This document shows, in pieces, positions 1 to 8,461 of a stretch of 15,790 nt of DNA. Source of the stretch: Pseudomonadota bacterium (GTDB taxonomy: Bacteria; Pseudomonadota; Gammaproteobacteria; Steroidobacterales; Steroidobacteraceae). Within the stretch, counting starts at the first letter, position 1, and each line of letters begins with the position of its first letter. Location of the stretch: assembly GCA_021850555.1 (NCBI GenBank), contig JAJZLX010000733.1:1-15790 (forward strand), read 5' to 3'. Below the pieces are notes generated by a model. The model had not been told where the DNA came from, did no database searches, and saw nothing but the letters and a program-made list of their open reading frames with translations. The translations under genes and the position numbers were made by a program.

Positions 1-945
1 AACGAGGTGTTCCTCGCCGCCCAGGCGGCGCTCGATCTGCCCGCCGGCACCATCAAGGCGACGGTACTCATCGAGACGGTGCTCGCGGCCTTCGAGATGC
101 ACGAGATCCTCTACGAGCTGCGCGAGCATTGCGCAGGGCTCAACGCCGGACGCTGGGACTACATCTTCAGCGCCATCAAGAAATTCAGCAAACGGCGGGA
201 GTTCTGCCTCGCCGACCGGGGCCAGGTGACGATGGAGGCCCCGTTCATGCGCGCCTACGCGCTCGAGCTGGTGAGGGCCTGCCACCGCCGCGGGGCGCCT
301 GCGATCGGCGGCATGAGCGCGCTCATCCCGATCAAGAGCGATCCGGCCGCCAACGAGCGCGCGCTCGCCGGCGTGCGTCACGACAAGGCGCGCGATGCGC
401 GGGACGGGTTCGACGGCGGCTGGGTGGCCCATCCGGGGCTGGTGGAGCTGGCGCTCGAGGAATTCGTCAAGGTGCTCGGCGCGCGGCCGCACCAGCGCGA
501 GCGCGTGCCCGAAGGCGCGTGCGCCGCGGCGGACCTGCTCGATTTCCGGCCGGAGCGGCCGATCACCGAGGCCGGACTGCGCAACGACATCAACGTGGCC
601 ATTCACTATATCGGCAGCTGGCTCGCAGGCGTCGGCTGCGTGCCGATCCACAACTTGATGGAGGATGCGGCAACCGCCGAGATCGCCCGCTCGCAAGTCT
701 GGCAGTGGGTGAGGAGCCCGAAGGGGGTGCTCGAGGACGGCCGCAAGGTCGACGCGGAGCTGGTTCGCTCGCTCATCCCGCAGGAGCTGCGCCGCGTCGA
801 GGCCGTGGTCGCGAGCGCCGGGGCGCCGATCGGCACCTATGCGCAGGCTGCCAGTGTCCTCGAGCGGCTCAGCCTCGCCGAGACGTTCACGGAATTTCTG
901 ACCCTGCCCCTGTACGAGGCGCTCACGGACGGCGCGACGGCCTGA
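1..945 (+). CDS. aceB: Malate synthase A, C-terminal part (5' end outside window)
   Basis: Malate synthase condenses glyoxylate with acetyl-CoA to malate, the second step of the glyoxylate shunt, in the cytosol. The frame is open from base 1, so the gene begins upstream; 314 residues are present, against about 530 for full-length AceB. Recognisable blocks are the GLNAGRWDYIFSAIKKF signature (about 140-190), and GCVPIHNL followed by MEDAATAEI (about 637-685). The Asp of MEDAAT (664-666), nine residues after the Cys of GCVPI, matches the catalytic base I recall as Asp447 of E. coli AceB. The C-terminus (FTEFLTLPLYEAL) also matches the family. The next gene starts 37 bases downstream on the same strand, so co-transcription is plausible. 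Isocitrate lyase is not in the window. Family assignment is secure; only the N-terminal half is missing from view. Confidence 0.96.
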   Translation, partial: NEVFLAAQAALDLPAGTIKATVLIETVLAAFEMHEILYELREHCAGLNAGRWDYIFSAIKKFSKRREFCLADRGQVTMEAPFMRAYALELVRACHRRGAPAIGGMSALIPIKSDPAANERALAGVRHDKARDARDGFDGGWVAHPGLVELALEEFVKVLGARPHQRERVPEGACAAADLLDFRPERPITEAGLRNDINVAIHYIGSWLAGVGCVPIHNLMEDAATAEIARSQVWQWVRSPKGVLEDGRKVDAELVRSLIPQELRRVEAVVASAGAPIGTYAQAASVLERLSLAETFTEFLTLPLYEALTDGATA

Positions 946-982
946 GCGTCCGCACACCATCCTGACATCGGATCCACCGCCC

Positions 983-2350
983 ATGCCCAAGCAGATTGCC
1001 GAGCTCGCCCGATCGGTCGAGGTGATTCACGAGACCGAGGTGCTGGTGATCGGCAGCGGTCCCGGCGGCCTCGCGGCGGCGCTCGCCGCCGCGCGCGCCG
1101 GGGCGCGCACGGCGCTCCTCGACCGCTACGGTTGCTTCGGCGGCAACATCACCCAGGTGGGTGTCGAGGGCTTCGCCTGGTACCGCCACGAGCATACCGT
1201 CGACTGCGAGGGCATCGGCATCGAGTTCGAGCACAGGGCGAGGGCCCTGGGCGCGGCCACCCCGGAGCCGCAGTCCGACAGCCATGCCCTCGATGCCGAG
1301 ATGTTCAAGTACGTCGCCGACGTGCTGGTGCAGGAGGCGGGCGTCGCGCCGTTCCTGCACCGGCTGTGCGTGGCGCCGATCCTCGAGAACGGTGTGATCC
1401 GCGGCGTCATCACCGAGAGCAAGTCGGGGCGCGAGGCGCTGCTCGCCGAGCGTGTGATCGACGCCACGGGAGACGCCGACGTCGCTTCGCGCGCCGGCGC
1501 GCCGGTGCGCAAGGAGCCGCGTGAGCAGCTCATGGCCGCTTCGGTCATGTTCTCCATGGCGGGCGTCAACAAGAGGCGCTTCCTCGAGCAGGTCAAGGCC
1601 GACCCGCAGACCTACCGCGACTGGGCCGGCAGCGGCGAGTGGCACATCGAGACCGGCGGCAAGGAGGACGACATGTTCTCCCCGTTTCTGCGCAAGCCGT
1701 TCAAGCGCGCGGCCGAGGCCGGCGTGATCCCGGCGAGCCTCAGCACCATCGCCGGCACCTGGGGCAGCGTCACCGACCAGGGCGATCTCACCTACCTCAA
1801 TCTCATCCACCTGCCGAACGTCGACGGCACCGATGCCGATGATCTGACGCGTGCGGAGATCGAGGGGCGGCGCCAGGCCATCCACGCCATCGAGGCGCTC
1901 AAGCGCTTCATGCCCGGGTGCGAGCAGGCGAAGCTGCGCAATTTCGGCATGACCCTCGGCGTGCGCGATACGCGCAAGATCGATGCGCTCTACAACCTGC
2001 CGGGCGAGGATGTGCGCGGTGAGGCGCGCTTCGACGACGCCATCGGCATCTTCCCGGAGTTCATCGACGGGTACGGCCTGCTGATCCTGCCGACCACGGG
2101 CCGCTACTTTCACGTGCCGTACCGCTCGCTCGTGCCGCGAGGGGTCGGTCATCTGCTCATTGCCGGACGGGCCATCGGCGGCGATCGGATCTCGCACGCC
2201 GCGGTGCGCAACATGATGTGCTGCGCCGTGAGCGGCCAGGGCGCCGGAGTCGCGGCGGCGATCTCGGTGCGCACCGGCGAGCCGTTCGACCGGCTCGATG
2301 TGCGGGCCGTGCGCCGGGAGCTCGAGCGTCAAGGGGCGCGCATCCGGTGA
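983..2350 (+). CDS. FAD-dependent oxidoreductase (FAD_oxidored type), substrate unknown
   Basis: A 455-residue flavoprotein. Residues 19-34 hold the dinucleotide-binding motif (VLVIGSGPGGLAAAL) of the Rossmann fold. RYGCFGGNITQVG at 48-60 is the loop typical of the FAD_oxidored family (PF12831). VIDATGDADVA at 158-168 is the second FAD-contacting motif, and GRAIGGDRIS at about 395-404 is the C-terminal FAD motif. There is no signal peptide or membrane segment, so it is probably cytosolic. The ATG at 983 is the first good start after the malate synthase stop, although the Shine-Dalgarno match is poor. The stop overlaps the start of the MFS gene, so the two are translationally coupled and probably act on the same compound. 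The redox reaction cannot be named from sequence; family relatives are mostly annotated only as FAD-dependent oxidoreductases. Confidence 0.85.
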   Translation: MPKQIAELARSVEVIHETEVLVIGSGPGGLAAALAAARAGARTALLDRYGCFGGNITQVGVEGFAWYRHEHTVDCEGIGIEFEHRARALGAATPEPQSDSHALDAEMFKYVADVLVQEAGVAPFLHRLCVAPILENGVIRGVITESKSGREALLAERVIDATGDADVASRAGAPVRKEPREQLMAASVMFSMAGVNKRRFLEQVKADPQTYRDWAGSGEWHIETGGKEDDMFSPFLRKPFKRAAEAGVIPASLSTIAGTWGSVTDQGDLTYLNLIHLPNVDGTDADDLTRAEIEGRRQAIHAIEALKRFMPGCEQAKLRNFGMTLGVRDTRKIDALYNLPGEDVRGEARFDDAIGIFPEFIDGYGLLILPTTGRYFHVPYRSLVPRGVGHLLIAGRAIGGDRISHAAVRNMMCCAVSGQGAGVAAAISVRTGEPFDRLDVRAVRRELERQGARIR

Positions 2351-3666
2351 GCGGCGCTCTCGAGACGGCAGGCGAGCGGCTCGAGCGGCTCGGCGCGGGA
2401 CGCTGGTGGGTGCTCGCGCTGCTCAGCCTCGCCATCGCCGGCAGTTATTACGAGTATGACGCGATCGCTCCGGTCGCCGATTTCCTCAGGCTCGAGCGCG
2501 GATTCTCCCAGGAGCAGATCGGCCTGCTCAACGCCGTGTTCAGTCTGCCGAATGTCTTTCTCGCGCTGCTCGGCGGGGTGCTCATCGACCGGCTCGGGCC
2601 GGCGCGGGTCGCGGTGTGGACCGCGGCGCTGTGCCTGCTGGGCGCGACGCTCACGGCGTTCGGCGTGCCCTACGGGATGATGGTGCTCGGCCGGCTGATC
2701 TTCGGCGTGGCCGAGGAGACGCTGTTCATCGCGCTGCTCGCGGGCCTTGCGCAGTGGTTCTCAGGCGGTGCAACGGCACTCGCGATGGCCTTGTTCTTCA
2801 GTGTCGCGCGGATCGGCTCGTATGCCGCTGACACCTCGCCCGATTGGGGCAGGGCCATCTACCGGCACGGCTGGCAGCTGCCGCTGTGGCTTGCGGCGGC
2901 CTTCACGGGCGCGAGCTTCCTCGCCGCGCTCATCTACGGGTTCGTCGATCGGCGGGCACGGGCCGGCGGGCGGCTGCCGCCGGTGCGCGCCGCCGAACGG
3001 TTTCACGCGGCCGACCTGGTCGGCTTCGACCTCTCCTACTGGTATATCCTCGCGCTCAATGTGCTGTTCGCCGCGGTGTTTTTCCCTTTTCGAAGCACTT
3101 TCGCGATCGAGTACTTCCAGAATGCCAAGGGCCTGACGCTGCAGCAGGCCGGTCTCGCCAACAGCTGGGTGTTCTTTGCGGCAATCTTCGCCACGCCCCT
3201 GTTCGGGTACCTGGCCGACCGCTTCGGGCGGCGCTCGCTGATGATGATGATCGCGACGCTGACCATGCCGCTCGTGTTCCTCATCCTGGGCACGACCGAC
3301 TGGAGCCTGTGGATCTCGACCGCCCTGATGGGCGTGAGCTTCTCGGTCGTGCCGGCGATCATCTGGCCGGCAACGGCGATGCTGGTCGAGCCGAAACGGC
3401 TCGGGACCGCCCTCGGGCTGATCAATGTGCTGCAGAACCTGCTGCTCGTCGCGAGCAATCTCGCCGCCGGGTGGCTCGCCGAGTGGGGGCACGCCGGTGC
3501 GGCCCACCCACAGGGCTACGACCCGATGCTGTGGTACTTCGGGCTGCTCAGTCTCGTGGCCTTCGTGTCGGTGGCGCTGCTGTGGCGGCGCGAAAGCGGG
3601 CCCGAGGGGCACGGCCTGGAGACTCTGCGCACCCTCTCTCCGGAGCAGGCGGCCCTCGGCAGCTGA
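2347..3666 (+). CDS. Major facilitator superfamily transporter
   Basis: A 439-residue inner-membrane protein with about twelve hydrophobic segments. MFS motif A appears in both halves: GGVLIDRLGPAR at residues 76-87 and the better-kept GYLADRFGRRS at 287-297. A charged central loop (about 200-225) separates the halves. I chose the GTG at 2347 because it overlaps the preceding TGA (GTGA), an AAGGGG lies about ten bases upstream, and the first membrane segment (WWVLALLSLAIAGS) begins at residue 20. The frame stays open further upstream, but that extension is Arg-rich and lies inside the oxidoreductase gene. The substrate is unknown; coupling to the oxidoreductase suggests it moves that enzyme's substrate or product. 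It is not a BCCT-type choline transporter, which would have a different fold and motifs. Confidence 0.88.
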   Translation: MSGALETAGERLERLGAGRWWVLALLSLAIAGSYYEYDAIAPVADFLRLERGFSQEQIGLLNAVFSLPNVFLALLGGVLIDRLGPARVAVWTAALCLLGATLTAFGVPYGMMVLGRLIFGVAEETLFIALLAGLAQWFSGGATALAMALFFSVARIGSYAADTSPDWGRAIYRHGWQLPLWLAAAFTGASFLAALIYGFVDRRARAGGRLPPVRAAERFHAADLVGFDLSYWYILALNVLFAAVFFPFRSTFAIEYFQNAKGLTLQQAGLANSWVFFAAIFATPLFGYLADRFGRRSLMMMIATLTMPLVFLILGTTDWSLWISTALMGVSFSVVPAIIWPATAMLVEPKRLGTALGLINVLQNLLLVASNLAAGWLAEWGHAGAAHPQGYDPMLWYFGLLSLVAFVSVALLWRRESGPEGHGLETLRTLSPEQAALGS

Positions 3667-3808
3667 GCGCTCCCCCCGCCCCCGATCCACGCGAGGGCGC
3701 CCGGGCACGGGCACGGCCGGTGCACGGGGCTCCTGCATGCTCCCACTGCCCCGGGGCGGACGCTCGCGCGCACGCCCGTCTCGATGGCGGCCGGGGCGCC
3801 GGGCGAAG

Positions 3809-3841
3809 GCGCACCCCCGTCCTTTTACGGCGGGGGTGCGC
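3809..3841. terminator. Hairpin in the convergent MFS/receptor 1 gap
   Basis: A perfect 11-base-pair stem (GCGCACCCCCG at 3809-3819 against its complement at 3831-3841) closes an 11-base loop containing TTTT. It lies between two genes transcribed toward each other, about 140 bases after the MFS stop and 34 bases after the receptor stop. It could work in both directions. There is no T-run on either side, so intrinsic termination is likely but not shown. Confidence 0.55.
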
Positions 3842-3843
3842 GC

Positions 3844-3860
3844 GGCGCCCGACGGGCGCC
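3844..3860. terminator. Second hairpin, just after receptor 1 stop
   Basis: A perfect 7-base-pair stem (GGCGCCC / GGGCGCC) with a 3-base loop sits 14 bases downstream of the minus-strand receptor stop at 3875 and 2 bases from the larger hairpin. It may form a compound terminator with that one. No T-run follows it on either strand. Confidence 0.4.
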
Positions 3861-3874
3861 CGCAGCGCCGTGCC

Positions 3875-6511
3875 TCACTCGTGCCGCGAGAAGCTGTAGT
3901 GGAAGTCGAGCTCGATGACCCGCGGCCGTATCGGGGTTTCGGTCTCGATGAACTGGGCGGCGTTGGTGAACAGGCTGGTGTCAACGTTGGTGAGGTTGGT
4001 GCCGTTGAGCGACACGGTCCAGTCGCCCTTGGAAACACCGACCGAGGCGTCATACGTGGTCCAGCCCGGCTGATTGTAGATCGTCAGGTACCCCGTGGCC
4101 GAATGCGTGTGCGCCTGGTGCTGGAAGCCGACCTGCACGAAGGGGAAGTACGAGCCGAGCACCCAGTTGTAGCGCACGCGCAGATTCGCCTCGAACGGCG
4201 GCGAAAACGCGAGCGGACTGCCCTGAATGCCGTAAACGTTGGCGACCGGCAGGGCGACGCCGTTCACGTATCGGCTCGTGATGGGCTTGCCGTAATTGAC
4301 GCTCGCCGGGTTGTTGTCGACCAGCGCGGGCGAATTGGTGAGCTCGCTGCTGTTCCACGCGGCAGAGCCGTTGAGCGACAGGCCCGTGAACGGATGGGCG
4401 GCCACCTGCAGCTCCACACCCCGCACCTGGTAGAACGGGCCGTTGGTCTGGAAGCCGACGTTGCCGAAGCCGCAGGAGGGGCAGAACAGCCCCGTCTGCA
4501 CGTTGTCCCAGTGCTCCTGGTACAGCGCGCCGTTCACCAGCAGGTGGTGTTCGAACCACTCGCTCTTCCAGCCCACCTCGTTGTTCGTCAGCAGATCCGT
4601 CGTGTATGCCTTCGGCGTGATGTACTGGTCGACGCCGTCGGGGCCGGGCAGAAGCGCCTTCGCGCCGCGGTTGAACCCGCCCGGACGGTAGCCTTGCGAG
4701 TAGGTGTAGTACACCATGACGTCGGGCGTGATGTGCCAGCTCAGGTTGGCCCGGCCCAGGTGCCCGGTCAGCACCTGGCTGTTCGGCACCTGGGCGTTGA
4801 GGTTCACGCCGTTGGAGTGCAGGCAGCGGCCGAAGTAGGTGGTCGTGCTGAACTGCTTGCAGCCGAAGCTGCCGAAGTCCCCGCCCGCCACCCCGTCGTA
4901 CATGTCGTAGTAGCGCATTCCGCCGGTGATCGTCAGCACCTTCGGCACGATGTCGTAGCTCACCGAGACGTACGCCGCCTTCTGGATGAGCGTCCTTATG
5001 TAGTCGTCGGAAAACGCCGTCAGGGAGTTGCGCAGTCCGGGCTGGTTGGCGCTCTCGCCCGGCGGCGGGCCGACCGGCAGGAAGCAATTGGACGTAAGAC
5101 CCGACGGCGAGCACTGCGGCACCGTGCGGTAATCCCAGTTGGTGACGCTGTAGACCTTCTCGTCCTCGTAGTACAGGCCGGCGATGCCGCGCAGCCGCCA
5201 GTCGCTCGGCGTGCTCACGCGCAGCTCCTGGCTGAGATTCGTGTTCCTGGTGGACGTCTGCCAGAACATCCCGGGCGAGTAGCAGGTCGCGTTCGCGTTG
5301 CCCTTGCTCGAGGAATAGCTGACGCCCGTGCACTGGTAGTAATAGCCGTAGCGCCCGCGGGCGTAGTTCGTGTAATCGCCCTGCGACTGCATGTTGCTGT
5401 CGAGGTAGGAGCCGGCATAGACCACACTCAGCGGTCCGGCCTTGCCGTGCACGGTCAGTGCCGTGTTTTCGAACCTGTCGTTGGTGTAGGAGGGCTCGAA
5501 CAGGTTGACCGAGTACGGCGGCAGGGGCTGGCCGCCGCTCGGCACGCCCGAGGCGCTGAGCACCGTGCCTTGCACCCCGTAGGGCATGTCGTAGAACACG
5601 CCCTGCGCATCCATGTTCTGATACATCTGGGAGAGGAGCACGTTCCAGTCGTGGTTGACCTTCCAGAGCATCTCGAGCCGTCCGCCCTGATAGGTCACCG
5701 GGTTGATGGCGTTCCCAACGAGCGCATAGTTGTTGAGCGTCTGGCTGTTCGTCGGCACGACGCCGCCGTTCTCGTTGGCGAGCCCGAGGTCGGTGCCGCT
5801 GCGGGAAAAGGTCGCCGGCAGGTTGTTGATATAGCCGCCGCGATGGTCGGTGAAGATCACCAGGCGCGCGGCCAGCTTGTTGTCGATCAGCGGAAGATTG
5901 AGTACGGCATTGACGTTGCTGTTCGGCTTGCCGTGCGCGGTGACCCCGTAACCCGCATTGGCGATCACCTGAAACGTGTTCAATCTCGGCTTGTTGGTGA
6001 TGTAGCGGATGACGCCTGCCTCGGCTCCGGCGCCGAACAGGGTGCCTTGGGGGCCTTCCAGGACTTCGATGCGTTGCAGGTCGACGGCATAGATGTCGAG
6101 CTGCCCGCCCGGCATGTCCGTCGGCTCGTTGTCGAGGTACAGCGCGACGTTCGGGAACTGTCCGACGGCGGCCGAGGCCTGTGTCCCGCCCGCCCCGAGG
6201 CTGAGACCGCGGATGTACAGCGTCTCCTGCCCGGGGGCGTATTCGGCCATGGTCACGTTGGGCACGTACTTGAGGTAGCCGGACAGGGTCGCGACATGCA
6301 GCTGCTGCAGCGTGTGGCCGGTCAGCGCCTGCATCGTGATGGGCACGTCCTGCATGTTCTGCACGCGGCGGTTGGCGGTGACGATGATCTCGTGCAGCTG
6401 CGAGGCGCCGGCGATCGTGCCGGTTGCGGGACTGGCGGCCAGCGCCGCATGGATGGCCGAAGCGCCGAGAATTCCGGCTACGGTGCGCGAAAGCCTGGTA
6501 TGACGTCTCAT
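3875..6511 (-). CDS. TonB-dependent outer-membrane receptor (receptor 1)
   Basis: An 878-residue outer-membrane receptor that would import a ligand using TonB/proton-motive energy. Residues 1-26 look like a signal peptide (Arg-rich start, hydrophobic core, cleavage near AALA-A). The TonB box EIIVTANRR is at 41-49, the plug at about 52-175 with the conserved GPQGTLFGAGAEAGVIRY stretch, and the rest is the beta-barrel. The ATG at 6511 is chosen over an in-frame upstream start because the signal peptide begins there and a GGAG lies at 6518-6521, six bases away. It is clearly paralogous to receptor 2 (12836-15595). The barrel ends HYSF plus four extra residues (SRHE) beyond the usual terminal aromatic. 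Cys pairs occur in loop-like regions, including a CPSC. The ligand is unknown; proximity to choline genes suggests a choline-containing compound, an inference. Confidence 0.92.
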   Translation of the reverse strand: MRRHTRLSRTVAGILGASAIHAALAASPATGTIAGASQLHEIIVTANRRVQNMQDVPITMQALTGHTLQQLHVATLSGYLKYVPNVTMAEYAPGQETLYIRGLSLGAGGTQASAAVGQFPNVALYLDNEPTDMPGGQLDIYAVDLQRIEVLEGPQGTLFGAGAEAGVIRYITNKPRLNTFQVIANAGYGVTAHGKPNSNVNAVLNLPLIDNKLAARLVIFTDHRGGYINNLPATFSRSGTDLGLANENGGVVPTNSQTLNNYALVGNAINPVTYQGGRLEMLWKVNHDWNVLLSQMYQNMDAQGVFYDMPYGVQGTVLSASGVPSGGQPLPPYSVNLFEPSYTNDRFENTALTVHGKAGPLSVVYAGSYLDSNMQSQGDYTNYARGRYGYYYQCTGVSYSSSKGNANATCYSPGMFWQTSTRNTNLSQELRVSTPSDWRLRGIAGLYYEDEKVYSVTNWDYRTVPQCSPSGLTSNCFLPVGPPPGESANQPGLRNSLTAFSDDYIRTLIQKAAYVSVSYDIVPKVLTITGGMRYYDMYDGVAGGDFGSFGCKQFSTTTYFGRCLHSNGVNLNAQVPNSQVLTGHLGRANLSWHITPDVMVYYTYSQGYRPGGFNRGAKALLPGPDGVDQYITPKAYTTDLLTNNEVGWKSEWFEHHLLVNGALYQEHWDNVQTGLFCPSCGFGNVGFQTNGPFYQVRGVELQVAAHPFTGLSLNGSAAWNSSELTNSPALVDNNPASVNYGKPITSRYVNGVALPVANVYGIQGSPLAFSPPFEANLRVRYNWVLGSYFPFVQVGFQHQAHTHSATGYLTIYNQPGWTTYDASVGVSKGDWTVSLNGTNLTNVDTSLFTNAAQFIETETPIRPRVIELDFHYSFSRHE

Positions 6512-7051
6512 GTTGAACTCCAAAATTTTCCGGCGGGGTCGAGCCTCGCGATCCCGGCGCGAACCATCCCGCTGCAAGCGTTTCGAGTATTTGTAGCGCC
6601 CGCGATCAGACGCAAGATGGGCGGACTTGTTCGGACCACCCCATAGTTGCCCTCACACGCTAGCGTAAGCCGGCGTGATTGGCTTGAATGACGCCGACGC
6701 GGTGTTGTCGAATCGCGGCGAGCGGAGACGCCCTCAGCAAGAGCATGTCGCCCGATCCATTGATGCCGCATCGGGCGCCGGCGCGCCGCCCCGGGGCCGC
6801 AACCCGTGTGGGATGCCGCCGGTATCGTGCGAGGTCATGTGTCGGAACCGCCGAGGAAAGCGTGGGACTGTTGCATCGGCCTGATGCCGGGGGCATGTTG
6901 CTCTCGTGACATTGCGCCTTCATGACGTGCTTGGGCGGCTCGCGCGGCCGTGCGCCGACGCGCAGCGCCGGTAAGCAGGGGCTCTTGCGGGACCCCGCGG
7001 GCGCGTGACGGGCGTCGATGCCCGCCGGCCGGGCATCTGGCCGCTAGAGAG
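6512..7051. other. 540-base intergenic region between hydrolase and receptor 1
   Basis: I see no convincing gene: the short open frames here have no recognisable protein and no good ribosome site. The part nearest 6511 must carry the receptor 1 leader and probably its promoter. It holds a perfect 10-base palindrome, ACGCTAGCGT, at 6657-6666, about 150 bases upstream of the start. The hairpin at 7017-7037 belongs to the hydrolase end. I could not assign a clear -35/-10 pair. Confidence 0.6.
7017..7037 (-). terminator. Hairpin after the hydrolase gene
   Basis: A perfect 8-base-pair stem (GATGCCCG / CGGGCATC) with a 5-base loop begins 14 bases past the hydrolase stop in the minus direction. It would end the betIB-betA-hydrolase transcript. 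No T-run follows, so it is only a candidate terminator. Confidence 0.45.
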
Positions 7052-8434
7052 TCAGCGCGGGGTCTCGGCGGGTGCCCGTTGCAGCGTGAGGCCGACGGCG
7101 AAGGAGCGCTGAAAGCCCTTCCAGACCGTTATGTCGCCGGTCCCCGGACTGTACGCCGAGAAGGGGGCATGGTCGTGCGGCCAGAGGCCGCGTCCCGCGT
7201 GCATCGTGCGCACATCGAGGTACGCCGCGAAGCGTTTCTCGCCCTTGACGTATAGATCGAGGAAGGCGGTGATGAAGTGCACGTTGATGGCGTTGACCCG
7301 GCGCGTGTTCCACACCGGATCCTGGAACCAGGAGATGTTCCAGAGGGAGCTGCGCATCCGGGGCGGGGCCGGGTCGAGCCCGATGTCGTGGCCGGCTTCC
7401 TCGATGGTGAGAAGATATCGAGGCGCGTGGATCGCCTCTCTGAACACGCGCAGCCCCGCACGCCGGTAGCCGACGGTGTGGTCGCGATTGCCATTGATCA
7501 GGAACAGCGGGGCGCGGATGGCGGCGATGCCGTGGCTTCCCCAGGCATCCCACGGCGGGCCGCCCGCCGGGGAGATGGCGACCACGGCGCGCAGATGCGC
7601 CACCTTGATCGAGCCTTGCAGCGCGCCGCCCCGGCAGTACGGCTCGAGCAGTCCTCCGGGGACCGCTTTGGCCATCGGACTGTGCGGATCGAGCACCGCG
7701 CCGGCGTCCGTGAGGACACCGTAGCCGCCCATGGAGTAGCCGATCAGCGCGGTGCGGTCCGGATCGATCCAGTGTTTGGCCGCGAGGGTTCGTTGCAAGG
7801 TCGCCGCGACGAATGCGATGTCGAGCGGCCGGCGCAGCACCGGCTCGACGAAGTCGGCCCTGTCTGTGATCGGCGGGTCATTGTGATGAATGGCCGCGAC
7901 CACGTAGCCCTTGGAGGCGAGATTCTCCGTGAGCCAGGTCATCGCAGCCGGCGCGTTGCTGTATCCGTGCGAGACAATGACGAGTGGATAAGGGCCGCCG
8001 GCGAAAGGCGCGCCCCGCACGGCAATCCCCGGCACCGTGAAATGCACGGGCGGCGCGGGCGGCTGCGCCGGAAATGCCGCGGTATACACGGCACGGGGCG
8101 CTCCGGGCTCGGCGCGCGCCGGATACCAGATATCGACCGGCAGCACTCGATTGCGCTTCGGCGCGCGATGTGTCTTGGGGTTGTATGCCAGCACGTCAGG
8201 TTGCGCGTGCTCTACGAGCGTAATCCTCTCCACGCCGACCGGCCAGGGGCCGAGTCGTGCGAGTTGCGGAGCATCGGGACCGTAAACGCTCGGCGGCTGC
8301 TCGGCGTGCGCCGGCGCAGCGCCGAAGGGAAGCATGGCGAGGGCAAGGAGGAGGGCGGGTGCAAGGGCAGCCGCGCTGCGGCGCAAGGCGGTGCTCCTCT
8401 CGAGGATCGTCCTGCACGGGATTCGAGGTGTCAT
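7052..8434 (-). CDS. Secreted alpha/beta-hydrolase (esterase/lipase-like)
   Basis: A 460-residue serine hydrolase with an N-terminal signal peptide (basic n-region, long Ala/Leu core, cleavage expected after AHA at residue 44), so it acts in the periplasm or outside. The catalytic triad can be read as Ser234 in GYSMGG, Asp318 in NGNRDHT and His349 in EEAGHD; VSHGYSN at 154-160 fits the oxyanion-hole strand. The overall pattern recalls the dienelactone hydrolase and platelet-activating-factor acetylhydrolase branches. The start at 8434 is favoured over an in-frame ATG at 8473 by AAGGGG at 8441-8446, six bases upstream. It lies 81 bases behind betA on the same strand, so it may share the bet transcript. 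A role in releasing choline from esters or lipids is an attractive inference, but the substrate cannot be read from the sequence. Confidence 0.85.
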   Translation of the reverse strand: MTPRIPCRTILERSTALRRSAAALAPALLLALAMLPFGAAPAHAEQPPSVYGPDAPQLARLGPWPVGVERITLVEHAQPDVLAYNPKTHRAPKRNRVLPVDIWYPARAEPGAPRAVYTAAFPAQPPAPPVHFTVPGIAVRGAPFAGGPYPLVIVSHGYSNAPAAMTWLTENLASKGYVVAAIHHNDPPITDRADFVEPVLRRPLDIAFVAATLQRTLAAKHWIDPDRTALIGYSMGGYGVLTDAGAVLDPHSPMAKAVPGGLLEPYCRGGALQGSIKVAHLRAVVAISPAGGPPWDAWGSHGIAAIRAPLFLINGNRDHTVGYRRAGLRVFREAIHAPRYLLTIEEAGHDIGLDPAPPRMRSSLWNISWFQDPVWNTRRVNAINVHFITAFLDLYVKGEKRFAAYLDVRTMHAGRGLWPHDHAPFSAYSPGTGDITVWKGFQRSFAVGLTLQRAPAETPR

Positions 8435-8461
8435 AGGATGCCCCTTCGATCTGTGGCGGTG

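Noticed and set aside
923..2332. Minus-strand open frame of 469 codons opposite the FAD oxidoreductase
   Set aside because: No domain is recognisable, and the plus-strand frame has all the FAD motifs.
2218..2346. Extension of the MFS protein into the oxidoreductase gene
   Set aside because: The added residues are Arg-rich with no membrane character, and the GTGA overlap at 2347 gives a normal coupled start.
3425..6646. Plus-strand open frame of over 1000 codons opposite receptor 1
   Set aside because: Its product is rich in Val/Arg/Ala/His with no recognisable domain. It mirrors the codon bias of the real minus-strand receptor gene, which has a signal peptide, TonB box and barrel.
6660..6923. 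Small open frames on both strands in the 6512-7051 gap
   Set aside because: No ribosome site, no family resemblance, and Arg/Ala/Gly-rich composition expected by chance at this GC content.
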